DNA from: Clostridiales bacterium
GTDB taxonomy: Bacteria > Bacillota_A > Clostridia > Saccharofermentanales > Saccharofermentanaceae
NCBI GenBank assembly: GCA_017649745.1
Contig: JAGCGE010000020.1
Coordinates: 1-25,346, forward strand
Reading direction: 5' to 3'
DNA length: 25,346 bases
In this document: positions 1-7,301 of the stretch, piece after piece
Numbering within the stretch: the stretch's first letter is position 1
How the letters are laid out: every line of letters starts with the position of its first letter
Notes under the pieces: generated by a model
The model's database searches: none
Told to the model about the DNA's origin: nothing
The model's input: only the letters and a program-made list of their open reading frames with translations
Translations under genes and position numbers: made by a program

Positions 1-97
1 AAGCGATCTGAAAGGCGCATACAGCGATCCTGAAGAAATCAAGTCTTCAGAGCTTAGTTCATTAGGATCCGACATGCTTACATACTGGAACAAATAA
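1..97 (+). CDS. C-terminal end of an unrecognised protein (5' end outside window)
   Basis: Frame 2 is open from the window edge to a TAA at 95-97 and encodes 31 residues ending in DMLTYWNK. The stretch is polar and charged (SDPEEIKSSELSS) and looks like a genuine protein tail, but it is too short to assign to a family. It is the only plus-strand gene in the left part of the window and converges on the minus-strand acetyltransferase gene that ends at 141. The 43-base gap holds only a weak 4-bp stem and no clear terminator. Function unknown. Confidence 0.5.
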   Translation, partial: SDLKGAYSDPEEIKSSELSSLGSDMLTYWNK

Positions 98-140
98 GAA
101 GACTTTATGACAACGAAGGTCCTCAGATCGACTGATTTAA

Positions 141-737
141 TTATCTATCTTTCTTATAACACAAACTGTATCTGGTTACTCCATTATCCGCAGTAACGGT
201 ATTGTATAATTCACAACCGAAATGTTGATACATATCGGCATAAGATCTCATGTCGGTATCAAATAGCAAAGGTATGTTCAATTCATCCGATTTATCCTTT
301 GCGAAATTGATCAATTCAGTAGCTATACCTTTGCCCTGCATGGTCGTGTCAACACATACCATCAGGGCATCGATATGTCTACTTTTAGCGTATCTCTCAT
401 TGGAACCACTGATCTGTTTTACAAAACTCATCATGCTCTTAATTCTCGAAAGACGGATCTTGGTAAACATCTTAAAGAGCATCTTCAGTTGCGGCAATTT
501 AGGATGATCAGCAGAATCCTCCAAACCGATAAAACCGGTAAGATCTTCATTCGCATAAAGCTCACCTGATTCATAAACATAATCAACGTAAAAGGACATA
601 TATTTCATAACATCCTCACGACGTTCTTCTTCACTTCCCCAGTTATGGAAAAGTTCATTGGTTACAAAAGCTTCTCCGATCATCTCTCGGATCCGCTTAA
701 GTTGTTCTTCGGTTAGGTTCTCTGCTTTTCTAATCAT
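141..737 (-). CDS. GNAT-family N-acetyltransferase
   Basis: A 198-residue protein of the GNAT fold, which transfers an acyl group from acyl-CoA to an amine. The acetyl-CoA pyrophosphate loop is seen as QGKGIAT at residues 134-140, following the beta-strand ALMVCVD. It is followed by the helix ATELINFAKDK and a C-terminal YADMYQHFGCELYN segment typical of motif B. The region around residues 85-115 is a basic helical insertion (KMFTKIRLSRIKSMM). The substrate cannot be predicted. The start lies only 2 bases after the stop of the ADP-ribosylglycohydrolase gene. Its ribosome binding site is weak (AGAGAA, inside the end of the upstream gene), so translation is probably coupled. It is the last gene of its run. 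Confidence 0.85.
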   Translation of the reverse strand: MIRKAENLTEEQLKRIREMIGEAFVTNELFHNWGSEEERREDVMKYMSFYVDYVYESGELYANEDLTGFIGLEDSADHPKLPQLKMLFKMFTKIRLSRIKSMMSFVKQISGSNERYAKSRHIDALMVCVDTTMQGKGIATELINFAKDKSDELNIPLLFDTDMRSYADMYQHFGCELYNTVTADNGVTRYSLCYKKDR

Positions 738-739
738 TC

Positions 740-1549
740 TTATTCTCTATCTGTTAACTTCTTATCAAAACGATCGAGCACTTCCAACATATCCTCAGAT
801 ACTCTCATTCGGCATTCCTTCTTAAGCGCGTCAGGAACACCGTAGAAAGCTTCCGCCATTGACCCTGCAATACAAGTCAGCGTATCACAGTCACCTCCGA
901 GAGATACTGCTGTTCTGATCACATCTTCGAAATCATTCCCTTCCAGGAATGCAGTGATCGCTTCAGGAACTGTTTCCTGACAACTTTCCACATGATGATA
1001 ATTAGGTCTTATCTCATCGCAGGTTTTCGAAAGATCGTAGCCGAATTCACGGATGATATACTCTTTGATCTCCGTTTTCGATCTGCCGTTTCTTGCAAGG
1101 AATATTGCGCTTGCTGTCGCTTCAGCTCCCTTTATTCCTTCAGGATGATTATGTGTTACTTCAGATGACAGTTTGGCAAATCTTCTGGTCTTTTCGATCG
1201 TATCAAATAGCCATCCAACTGAAGACACTCTCATAGCAGAACCGTTGCCCCAACTGTTATATGGTTGCGGCTTCTCATTTGACATTAACCAGTCGCCGAA
1301 TCTTGCTCCGTATCCAGCATAAGGATACTTTCTTCCCCATGTCCTCATAGCTTGGATCAGAGCATTATGAACTGTCGTATCATCAGTATCATCTTCTATG
1401 TCCATAAGGGCCTGTGCCACTGCTACCGTCATTATCGAATCATCCGTAATTCTCGAACCTTTGCTAAAGAGAGGAAAATCCTTTGTCTTATCTCCCCTGT
1501 CAAACTCATAAGGTGAACCGATAATATCACCTAAGATCGCACCATACAT
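740..1549 (-). CDS. ADP-ribosylglycohydrolase family protein (DraG/ARH type)
   Basis: A 269-residue ADP-ribosylglycohydrolase (PF03747), an all-helical binuclear-magnesium enzyme that removes ADP-ribose from proteins or small molecules. The N-terminal GDIIGSPYE (residues 7-15), TDDS (35-38), GNGSAMR (101-107), HNHPEG (133-138) and GGDCDT (218-223) are all present. The TDD and DCDT acidic residues match the metal ligands of the family, so it should be active. A good ribosome binding site (AAAGGAGG, 9 bases upstream) supports the ATG at 1549. No ADP-ribosyltransferase partner such as DraT is in the window, so the physiological substrate is unknown. It is close-coupled to the downstream GNAT gene. 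Confidence 0.9.
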   Translation of the reverse strand: MYGAILGDIIGSPYEFDRGDKTKDFPLFSKGSRITDDSIMTVAVAQALMDIEDDTDDTTVHNALIQAMRTWGRKYPYAGYGARFGDWLMSNEKPQPYNSWGNGSAMRVSSVGWLFDTIEKTRRFAKLSSEVTHNHPEGIKGAEATASAIFLARNGRSKTEIKEYIIREFGYDLSKTCDEIRPNYHHVESCQETVPEAITAFLEGNDFEDVIRTAVSLGGDCDTLTCIAGSMAEAFYGVPDALKKECRMRVSEDMLEVLDRFDKKLTDRE

Positions 1550-1630
1550 ATTCTGTGTCCTCCTTTATTCTCTTGATGATTCAAGTGTATCCAAAATGAG
1601 GGGTGGAGTGGTCGCCTGTCTTGCGACAAA

Positions 1631-1789
1631 TTAATCAATCGTGTAATAAACATCAACCGACATGTCATTGTTATATACTTCGTAGGCTCGATCGGAAAGC
1701 TTTAAGTTCTTATCTTTTGCATATCTTTCATTATCTGTCCTCCGATCTTTTGTCTCGGACAGATGATAAGCCTGGCCGTAACGACCAGG
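1631..1789 (-). pseudogene. possible C-terminal gene remnant, unassigned
   Basis: Between the phospholipase-like gene and the ADP-ribosylglycohydrolase gene the minus strand carries a 52-codon open stretch bounded by TGA at 1790-1792 and TAA at 1631-1633. It has no plausible start of its own; its only ATG is ten codons from the end. The translation is protein-like, charged and rich in Tyr/Asp (RYGQAYHLSETKD, then LSDRAYEVYNNDMS, then VDVYYTID). The final pattern, a helix, then YEVYNND, then VDVYY, loosely recalls the end of AraC/GyrI effector-binding domains, but that is only an impression. It may be the tail of a gene whose front was deleted. Two small hairpins (arms TCTGTCC/GGACAGA and CCTGG/CCAGG) lie at 1735-1790. 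The rest of the 254-base gap shows nothing. Confidence 0.3.
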
Positions 1790-1803
1790 TCAATAGGATA
1801 TTT

Positions 1804-2538
1804 TTATATTTCAGGTATGCGAAATTTCCTTCCCGCGTCCGGAAAATCAAACAGCATTTTTTCGCACTCACTTTCTACTTCTGAGAAGAACTTTTCCGTG
1901 CCTCTCTGACTAACCATTGAAAGACCATCAAAGGATACCGAAACATCATTCTCATGTTCCTTCAAAAGATACTCAATACTTCCGCGAAGATCATCAGCGG
2001 AGAAATGCTTTTCGAGATCAAGTTGCGAGATGATCTTCTTTAGATCGTACTTATCCGCTGTGATAAGCAGAGCCTGTGCAGTCTTTGCGATATCAGGATC
2101 AGAAAGCATGATCCAGTTGTCCTGAATGATGCACTCTCTTCTGTATGCTTCTCGAAAACCATCTACATCTTCCAGGCCAAAATTCTTCCAGCATGGTGCG
2201 TACAATATTGCATTGTTAAAGATATCTGTCAGGATGTGAAGTGTGTAGCCCTTAAGAAAAGATTCAGTATCGGAATCATCTGCAAGAACACTCGTCTCAA
2301 ACCAGAAATCCTTGAGTCTTCCATACCACTTAATGAGCGGTTCTTCGGTACATATCTCACCCCAGGTTTCCTCTTCCTGAAGGCAATGACTTCTCGCCTT
2401 AATTCTCTTTGTAAAATCCGAACGCGAATGTACTGCATCAGGAGCTATACTTCCAAGCATAAACAGTTCACTATTTCCCATCGGATGAGTCTTCAAAAAT
2501 CTATCCGCTATTACCAGATGCGTCATTGCGTATGACAT
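1804..2538 (-). CDS. zinc-dependent phospholipase C-like / putative metal-dependent hydrolase
   Basis: A 244-residue protein resembling the zinc-dependent phospholipase C superfamily (PF00882-like). Members are all-helical, with a cluster of metal-binding His and Asp. Visible are MTHLVIADRF (residues 5-14), LGSIAPDAVHSR (28-39), SHCL (50-53) and GYTLHILTD (97-105), giving candidate ligands H7, D34, H51, H101 and D105. No signal peptide is present, so it is probably cytoplasmic, unlike secreted clostridial alpha-toxins; calling it a toxin would be wrong. The ATG at 2538 was preferred over a GTG at 2547 because AAGGTG sits 6 bases upstream of it. It starts 13 bases after the PfkB kinase stop, so the two are probably cotranscribed. 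Substrate unknown. Confidence 0.6.
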   Translation of the reverse strand: MSYAMTHLVIADRFLKTHPMGNSELFMLGSIAPDAVHSRSDFTKRIKARSHCLQEEETWGEICTEEPLIKWYGRLKDFWFETSVLADDSDTESFLKGYTLHILTDIFNNAILYAPCWKNFGLEDVDGFREAYRRECIIQDNWIMLSDPDIAKTAQALLITADKYDLKKIISQLDLEKHFSADDLRGSIEYLLKEHENDVSVSFDGLSMVSQRGTEKFFSEVESECEKMLFDFPDAGRKFRIPEI

Positions 2539-2551
2539 GCATATCACCTTC

Positions 2552-3484
2552 TCAATCGTTACTATATTTGTTTATTTCTTCCGCAGTCGGAAGAGCAGGA
2601 ATACCACCGTGTCGTTGAACACAAAGTCCTCCGGAGATCGTTCCGTACTTTGCAGCAACTTCAAGACTTTCCCAAGTAATATCGGAAACTGACTTTACTC
2701 CTTGATGGAGCAAGCTGGATAAAAAACCGCCCCAATAAGCATCCCCTGCTCCTGTTGTATCAACTGCCTTAACATCCATAGAAGAAAAGAACTCAGATCT
2801 ATCTTCAAAGAATATCTCTGAACCATCTCCGCCAAGAGTCAATGCAACTGCAGTAATATCGTATTCATGCATAAAAGAACAGATATTTTCTTTACCTCCA
2901 ACAAAATCAAGTTCTTCATCGGATATCTTCAGAAGATCGACATAAGGAAGTATCTTTACAACCTCTTTTTTACACTCTTCAAAGCTCCAGATCTTATCTC
3001 TGAAATTAACATCAAAACTAACGATCTTACCCAAGGATCTCGCCTTGGAAAGAGCTAATAAAACAGCATCTCTTTCAGGTAATCCTGACTGACTTACTGA
3101 ACCTGCGTGAACTATATCCCATGAAGAGAGATCGACCTTATTTACGTCATCAGTATCAAGCAAAAGATCAGCTCCGGGTTTTCTCGCGAAAGTGAAAGAA
3201 CGATCACCATTTTCATCTAAGGATACAAATGCCATGGTGGTGGTTGCCTTATCAGTAAGATCACTGCAAAGAAGTTCGACATTGTTGTCTTCCATCGTCT
3301 TCTTCAGTAAACGACCAAAATCATCATTTCCGAGCTTACCTAAGAAACCTGTCTTAATACCGTTTCTGGAAGCACTGACTGCAACATTAGCAGGTGCTCC
3401 TCCCGGATTAGCTGTATAAGAATGTTCCATTCCAATAACCGGTGTAAAATCAATAAGTATCTCTCCGATACATAATATACTCAT
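2552..3484 (-). CDS. PfkB-family carbohydrate kinase, fructokinase-like
   Basis: A 310-residue ribokinase/PfkB-family enzyme that phosphorylates a sugar or similar alcohol with ATP. Both family signatures are present: GGAPANVAV at residues 28-36 (substrate side) and DTTGAGDAY at 242-250, containing the catalytic base D248 and the anion hole. The segment FDVNFRDKIW (157-166) resembles the DPNxRxxLW of fructokinases, so fructose is a reasonable guess, not proven. Start choice: a TTG at 3505 overlaps the stop of the upstream gene, but the ATG at 3484 has GGGAG 7 bases upstream and begins the usual MSILCIGE strand, so 3484 is preferred. No transporter or regulator for sugar use is adjacent. Confidence 0.88.
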   Translation of the reverse strand: MSILCIGEILIDFTPVIGMEHSYTANPGGAPANVAVSASRNGIKTGFLGKLGNDDFGRLLKKTMEDNNVELLCSDLTDKATTTMAFVSLDENGDRSFTFARKPGADLLLDTDDVNKVDLSSWDIVHAGSVSQSGLPERDAVLLALSKARSLGKIVSFDVNFRDKIWSFEECKKEVVKILPYVDLLKISDEELDFVGGKENICSFMHEYDITAVALTLGGDGSEIFFEDRSEFFSSMDVKAVDTTGAGDAYWGGFLSSLLHQGVKSVSDITWESLEVAAKYGTISGGLCVQRHGGIPALPTAEEINKYSND

Positions 3485-3501
3485 AGCTATTCTCCCTATC
3501 G

Positions 3502-4263
3502 TCAATGTGTCCTCATATTTGAAGCTACTTCATATGCTGTATATTCATGATCGAATTCATATCCCAATTTTTCTGCCAAATGTACTGAACCCATATTCTG
3601 TGCATCCCAACTTGGATATAGTCCTTCATCAAGGCACCTAAGGATCAATGCAGAACAAACTATTAATGCAAGATGTTTTCTTCTTTCTTCAGGAACAGTA
3701 TCAACTTCAATCTCAATACCTTCTCTGTATCTTGTATAAGAAGATGCACCTGCAACGATCCTGCCGTCCTTTAAGATCACTACACCTCGTCCGATTTCCA
3801 GGTACTTATCCTTGCTCGAAAATGCAGAAACAAAAACTGCCGTAACAGGATCCTTAACACATTCATCGTAGATATTGCTATCTATATTTTTGATCTCATA
3901 ACCTTGTGGAAGCAGTTTCAGATTTTCTTTAAGCTGTTCGACATTAAAACGTGTATCTTTTTTGATCGCATATCTAGTCATCTTTTTCGCATCAGGATAT
4001 ACGGATTCTATTAGCTTTGCCCATTCATCATTCTGCGGTGTCATTATCACAAATCCGTCAGGTTTATTCCTTACCAATTCCTCATCAGGTTCACCTGCAT
4101 AAAAGCCAAAAACCCCCACAAATGCCATCGCAGATTTCGGATCCTCAAGATCAGTAACAAAGACTTTTCCCATTACTTTTTGAACGCAGGAATAGATCAA
4201 TGTCTCATTCCATCCTTCAAACAATTTTTCAACTTTTAATGTATCTTCTATCTCGTAAATCAT
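3502..4263 (-). CDS. GNAT_acetyltran family protein (GNAT acetyltransferase, two-domain)
   Basis: A 253-residue protein matching the clostridial GNAT_acetyltran family (PF12746-like). Its N-terminal half is a degenerate domain and its C-terminal half is GNAT-like. Recognisable parts are the FVSAFSSKDKYLEIGRG strand-turn region, ASSYTRYREGIEIEVDTV (the acceptor and acetyl-CoA strands), and WDAQNMGSVHLAEKLGYE near the C-terminus, which is the usual N-x-x-S-x-x-L-A-x-K-L-G-Y motif. The pyrophosphate loop is degenerate (PEERRKHLA in place of Q/RxxGxG/A), which is common in this family. Substrate unknown. It lies 8 bases after the DUF3795 gene and ends 17 bases before the kinase start. Confidence 0.78.
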   Translation of the reverse strand: MIYEIEDTLKVEKLFEGWNETLIYSCVQKVMGKVFVTDLEDPKSAMAFVGVFGFYAGEPDEELVRNKPDGFVIMTPQNDEWAKLIESVYPDAKKMTRYAIKKDTRFNVEQLKENLKLLPQGYEIKNIDSNIYDECVKDPVTAVFVSAFSSKDKYLEIGRGVVILKDGRIVAGASSYTRYREGIEIEVDTVPEERRKHLALIVCSALILRCLDEGLYPSWDAQNMGSVHLAEKLGYEFDHEYTAYEVASNMRTH

Positions 4264-4271
4264 ATGCTCTC

Positions 4272-4553
4272 TTATTGTTTATAATACTCATCTCTTAACA
4301 CAGTCATGTGCTCGATAATGTTAGTTTTCCACGGCATCATTTCACTTAATTTTTCACAAGGAAACTGGTTGCATATTCCGCAAAACTGAACGCCATGTTC
4401 CCTTGTGCAGGCGTGCACTTTGCACCTGCCTGATTCAGCCCATTCCGGGACATAACCGTCCGCTTCGATGCACCCAGGGCATATCCCCGCAGCTTTCTTA
4501 GAGCAACCTACACAACACTCTCCGCATGCAGTAATCTTTGTAAAATCAGTCAT
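4272..4553 (-). CDS. DUF3795-family cysteine-rich protein
   Basis: A 93-residue protein with about ten cysteines: CGECCVGC near the N-terminus, CPGC, then C-x3-HAC and CGICNQFPC. This Cys pattern, with a short helical tail (EHMTVLRDEYYKQ), is characteristic of DUF3795, small proteins thought to bind metal and found widely in clostridia and methanogens. No biochemical role is established. The start was placed at the ATG at 4553, which has AGAGG 7 bases upstream, rather than at the TTG overlapping the upstream stop. It lies between the APH-fold kinase and a GNAT protein, in the same transcription unit. Confidence 0.75.
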   Translation of the reverse strand: MTDFTKITACGECCVGCSKKAAGICPGCIEADGYVPEWAESGRCKVHACTREHGVQFCGICNQFPCEKLSEMMPWKTNIIEHMTVLRDEYYKQ

Positions 4554-4564
4554 ATATTTTCCTC

Positions 4565-5503
4565 TCAATCATTCACTAAATTCAGGAACTGTTCTTTCGC
4601 CCAATAGTACTGTCCCTTTTCTTCAAACTCTCTAAAGAAGACTTCGATCATCATCGTCAAATAAAGAATAATATCGTACCAACGAAGTCTCTTTAATTCA
4701 GATTCAGTGAAATCATTTTTCCCAAAACCTTCAAGAAAATTTTTATTCCAATTATGCTTTCTGAAACGATCATCCATTAAAGGTTCGCCCCACATTGCTC
4801 GTTCCCAATCTATGATTCCCGATACATGATCTTCCTCAACAAAAACATTTCCTTCCCACATATCCCAATGGACAAGAGTTGCAGAAGAAACTTCTTTGAA
4901 TATGTGTTTTTCATTATCAAATTCATCCAATAATTGTTTAACGTCACATCCAAGATCTACGTTTTTCTTCTGACTATCTGAGATCAGATTTTGGAGCATC
5001 AATTGTACAAATTCAGATAAGTGATCGTATCTTTTTGTGTCACCAAGAAAACCGAATTGAGGATTAGTAATCGAACATAATTGTTTGGATATCTCACCGA
5101 TCTGAATAGCGAGCTTGCGATTGATTTCATCCGATAATTTTTCTTTTATAAAACTGTAATTAACCCCAGGAAGTTTCTCCATAAAAAAGTAATCGCCATC
5201 ACATATATTTCTTGAACGATCATATGCTAAGACATCTGCAACTTTAAATGAACAGTGCTCTCGTACCAATTGCATTGCCGTAACTTCAGCATCCATCAAA
5301 TGGATCTCGTTAGATGTATTCCCTGTCGTATCTTTTGCAGCGATCTTAAGGATACATTCTTCACCGTCGTTGAAAGTGATATTGTATGTGACATTGCACA
5401 TTCCTTCTGTCAGTTCCTGAATATCAGTAACCGTTTTCTCAGGAAATGCCTTGCTTATCATTTCATTTATGGTACTGTCTGACTGCCTGTTCTTAGTTAT
5501 CAT
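4565..5503 (-). CDS. aminoglycoside phosphotransferase (APH) family kinase
   Basis: A 312-residue small-molecule kinase of the APH/choline-kinase fold. The N-lobe has the nucleotide-loop-like LTEGMCNVTYNITF (31-44), the lysine strand CILKIAA (50-56) and the hinge FFMEKLPG (106-113). The C-lobe has the catalytic loop HWDMWEGN (212-219; Brenner-like HxDxxxxN) and the metal-binding IDWE (231-234). The fold covers antibiotic, choline, homoserine and methylthioribose kinases, so resistance must not be assumed. An ATG at 5503 with GAGG 9 bases upstream is a good start. It is the first gene of the accessory run and is preceded by a short overlapping reading frame and a palindrome. Confidence 0.82.
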   Translation of the reverse strand: MITKNRQSDSTINEMISKAFPEKTVTDIQELTEGMCNVTYNITFNDGEECILKIAAKDTTGNTSNEIHLMDAEVTAMQLVREHCSFKVADVLAYDRSRNICDGDYFFMEKLPGVNYSFIKEKLSDEINRKLAIQIGEISKQLCSITNPQFGFLGDTKRYDHLSEFVQLMLQNLISDSQKKNVDLGCDVKQLLDEFDNEKHIFKEVSSATLVHWDMWEGNVFVEEDHVSGIIDWERAMWGEPLMDDRFRKHNWNKNFLEGFGKNDFTESELKRLRWYDIILYLTMMIEVFFREFEEKGQYYWAKEQFLNLVND

Positions 5504-5522
5504 ATTCTGAATCCTCTTCCAT
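5493..5522 (-). promoter_or_regulatory. possible 9-codon upstream reading frame overlapping the APH-kinase start
   Basis: An ATG at 5522 with GAGG 7 bases upstream begins a frame of nine sense codons (MEEDSEYDN) that ends in TAA at 5493-5495. The ATG of the kinase gene (5503) is embedded in this frame in a different phase. Such an arrangement could couple or throttle kinase translation. It may equally be chance, since the tiny frame is short and acidic. Confidence 0.2.
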
Positions 5523-5548
5523 ATCTTACCTCTTCATAGTATCAAACA

Positions 5549-5560
5549 TTTTCGCGAAAA
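5549..5560. repeat. 12-bp perfect palindrome TTTTCGCGAAAA upstream of the APH-kinase gene
   Basis: The palindrome lies 46 bases upstream of the kinase start in the 86-base gap after the phosphatidyltransferase gene. A weak -10-like GATACT (minus strand, 5538-5543) sits 5 bases downstream of it, which would place the palindrome within the promoter spacer, a typical operator position. No good -35 was found, so the promoter itself is uncertain. Confidence 0.35.
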
Positions 5561-5589
5561 ATAAAAGACACTAAGCGTATAACCAAGGA

Positions 5590-6141
5590 TCAAATGACTA
5601 TTTCTTCAGATGTTGGCTGTATGCATTGACTAAAAATATTATCGCTCTCGGATATCGCAGCAAAGGTTGCCAATACACAAATAATTACACCGCTAATCCT
5701 CAGATCAATGATCGATACTGTAAATGGTAAAAGAAACAGTGCAAAACCTGTTATCTTATTCATCACAGTATGCGCAGCAACAATCTTTCTCAGCCAGACG
5801 TATCCTAATATGATGTTTACTACTTTGATCAGTGCAATGACTGCGATCCAGATCATAAGCCATATCGGAATATCAAGAGTAGGTATCATCTTTATCATGC
5901 ATACAACAACAAAAGCCAGATCAGCTACTGTATCCAATTTCGATCCAAATTCACTGACTCTGCCTGTTTTCCTCGCAACCGTTCCGTCAATCATGTCGCT
6001 TAACCCGGCAACAATATACAGGATATAAAATATCGGTGAAAACACAGAAAAGAACAGCAAAGCAATACTACAAAGGGTTCTTATTCCTGTGATGATATTA
6101 GCCATATTTAAATGGCGTCCTAATTTCGATCCAATTACCAT
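5590..6141 (-). CDS. CDP-alcohol phosphatidyltransferase family membrane protein
   Basis: A 183-residue integral membrane enzyme that moves a phosphatidyl group from CDP-diacylglycerol to an alcohol. The full catalytic signature D-x2-D-G-x2-A-R-x8-G-x3-D-x3-D is seen at residues 49-74 (D49, D52, G53, A56, R57, G66, D70, D74). Several hydrophobic helices follow (about 75-95, 95-115, 128-160). The N-terminal MANIITGIRT resembles the start of PgsA-type glycerophosphate transferases, but the alcohol (glycerol phosphate, serine or other) cannot be decided from sequence. GAGGAG lies 10 bases upstream of the ATG. It follows the rRNA methyltransferase gene by 14 bases and ends the folate/RNA operon. 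Confidence 0.85.
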   Translation of the reverse strand: MVIGSKLGRHLNMANIITGIRTLCSIALLFFSVFSPIFYILYIVAGLSDMIDGTVARKTGRVSEFGSKLDTVADLAFVVVCMIKMIPTLDIPIWLMIWIAVIALIKVVNIILGYVWLRKIVAAHTVMNKITGFALFLLPFTVSIIDLRISGVIICVLATFAAISESDNIFSQCIQPTSEEIVI

Positions 6142-6155
6142 CTGAGATCATCTCC

Positions 6156-7301
6156 TCATGATTTAGATGCGACTCGAGCCAAAGAAACTATTACCTCGCA
6201 ATGTTCTGTCCATGGGAACAGATCAACCGGGATGATCTTTTGAGCTTTATATCCTTCCTTCTCGAAAAGACTAAGATCTCTTGCGAGGGTTACAGGATTA
6301 CACGAAATATAGCACACCTTAGAAGGTGATAATCCGGCCGTTGCCTTGATAAATTCAGGCGTAGTTCCTGCTCTTGGAGGGTCCAAAACGACCGTATCGA
6401 ACTTTATTTCAGATTTATTACGCTGCATATATAAAGTGCAGTCAAGTCCTACAAAATCAATGTTTGTAACATTGTTAAACTTGGCATTTTCTTTCGCACA
6501 GGCTACAGAATCACGATTTAACTCTACTCCGACAACAGATTTCACCTTGGAGGCGAAACAGATTCCGATGCTTCCCGTTCCGCAGTATGCATCGAGGACT
6601 TTTTCGCTACCTTTGAAGTCACAAAGCTCTATTGCTTTCGAATATAATTTCTCTGTTTGCTCATGATTTATCTGGAAAAATGCCGTTGGCGAGATGCTAA
6701 ATGTCTTTCCGAGGATCACATCACGGATATAACCTTTGCCGTATGCTGTCATAGACTTAGGACCGAGGATCATGGAATCAGTTCTGTTATTTACATTGAT
6801 AATTATCGATGTAATTTCCGGATGAGCTTTCACAAGAGCCTTTATAAAGTCTTTTTTACCCGGAAATACTGGATTTGCAACGACCATTACAACCATTGTC
6901 TCAGAAGTTGTTTCAGAACGACGTATTAATGTTCGTCTATATAATCCTGTACCTCTTCTCTCGTCATAGATGTGTATCCTGAACGAATTTAAAAGCTTAG
7001 CAATGGTCTTTAGTATCTCTGAAGCGGCTCTATTCTCGATCAGACAGTCATCATTGGAGATTATCTTGTGTGAGCCTTCCTCATATGTACCATATAAGAT
7101 CTTACCGTTAACTCTGGTATATGCAGCGTGGACCTTATTCCTGTAATAATACGGATCATCTGCTCCGATTACATCCTCGACCTTACCGAATTTGCCCAAA
7201 AGAGCAGAGACTTCCTTTTGTTTTTTCTTCAAGGAAGTCTCGTAATTGTCGTTTATATATGCGCATCCGCCGCATTTCTTGGCAAACGCGCAGGTTTTCA
7301 T
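6156..7301 (-). CDS. rlmD: 23S rRNA (uracil-5-)-methyltransferase, RlmD/RumA-like
   Basis: A 381-residue SAM-dependent RNA m5U methyltransferase. Cysteines C4, C10 and C13 (CAFAKKCGGC), with C86, match the [4Fe-4S] ligands of RumA/RlmD. The SAM site is DAYCGTGSIG (237-246), the TrmA/RumA motif FQIN is at 209-212, and DPPR at 307-310. The catalytic nucleophile is C334 in SCNP, and the C-terminal TEHCEVIV is at 365-372. The N-terminal TRAM domain of E. coli RlmD is missing, as in many short Firmicutes homologues. Whether it methylates the U1939 or U747 equivalent, or both, cannot be told. Its ATG overlaps the folD stop by 4 bases (ATGA), showing coupled translation. Confidence 0.88.
   Translation of the reverse strand: MKTCAFAKKCGGCAYINDNYETSLKKKQKEVSALLGKFGKVEDVIGADDPYYYRNKVHAAYTRVNGKILYGTYEEGSHKIISNDDCLIENRAASEILKTIAKLLNSFRIHIYDERRGTGLYRRTLIRRSETTSETMVVMVVANPVFPGKKDFIKALVKAHPEITSIIINVNNRTDSMILGPKSMTAYGKGYIRDVILGKTFSISPTAFFQINHEQTEKLYSKAIELCDFKGSEKVLDAYCGTGSIGICFASKVKSVVGVELNRDSVACAKENAKFNNVTNIDFVGLDCTLYMQRNKSEIKFDTVVLDPPRAGTTPEFIKATAGLSPSKVCYISCNPVTLARDLSLFEKEGYKAQKIIPVDLFPWTEHCEVIVSLARVASKS

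Noticed and set aside
1735..1790. Terminator or riboswitch after the phospholipase-like gene
   Set aside because: The two small stems lack a U tract in the right place and match no known motif; they lie inside the remnant frame.
1804..2538. Alpha-toxin-like secreted phospholipase
   Set aside because: There is no signal peptide or C-terminal membrane-binding domain; only a loose superfamily resemblance is present.
4565..5503. Antibiotic resistance gene
   Set aside because: The APH fold is shared by many metabolic kinases; no close resemblance to a known resistance enzyme and no mobile context were seen.
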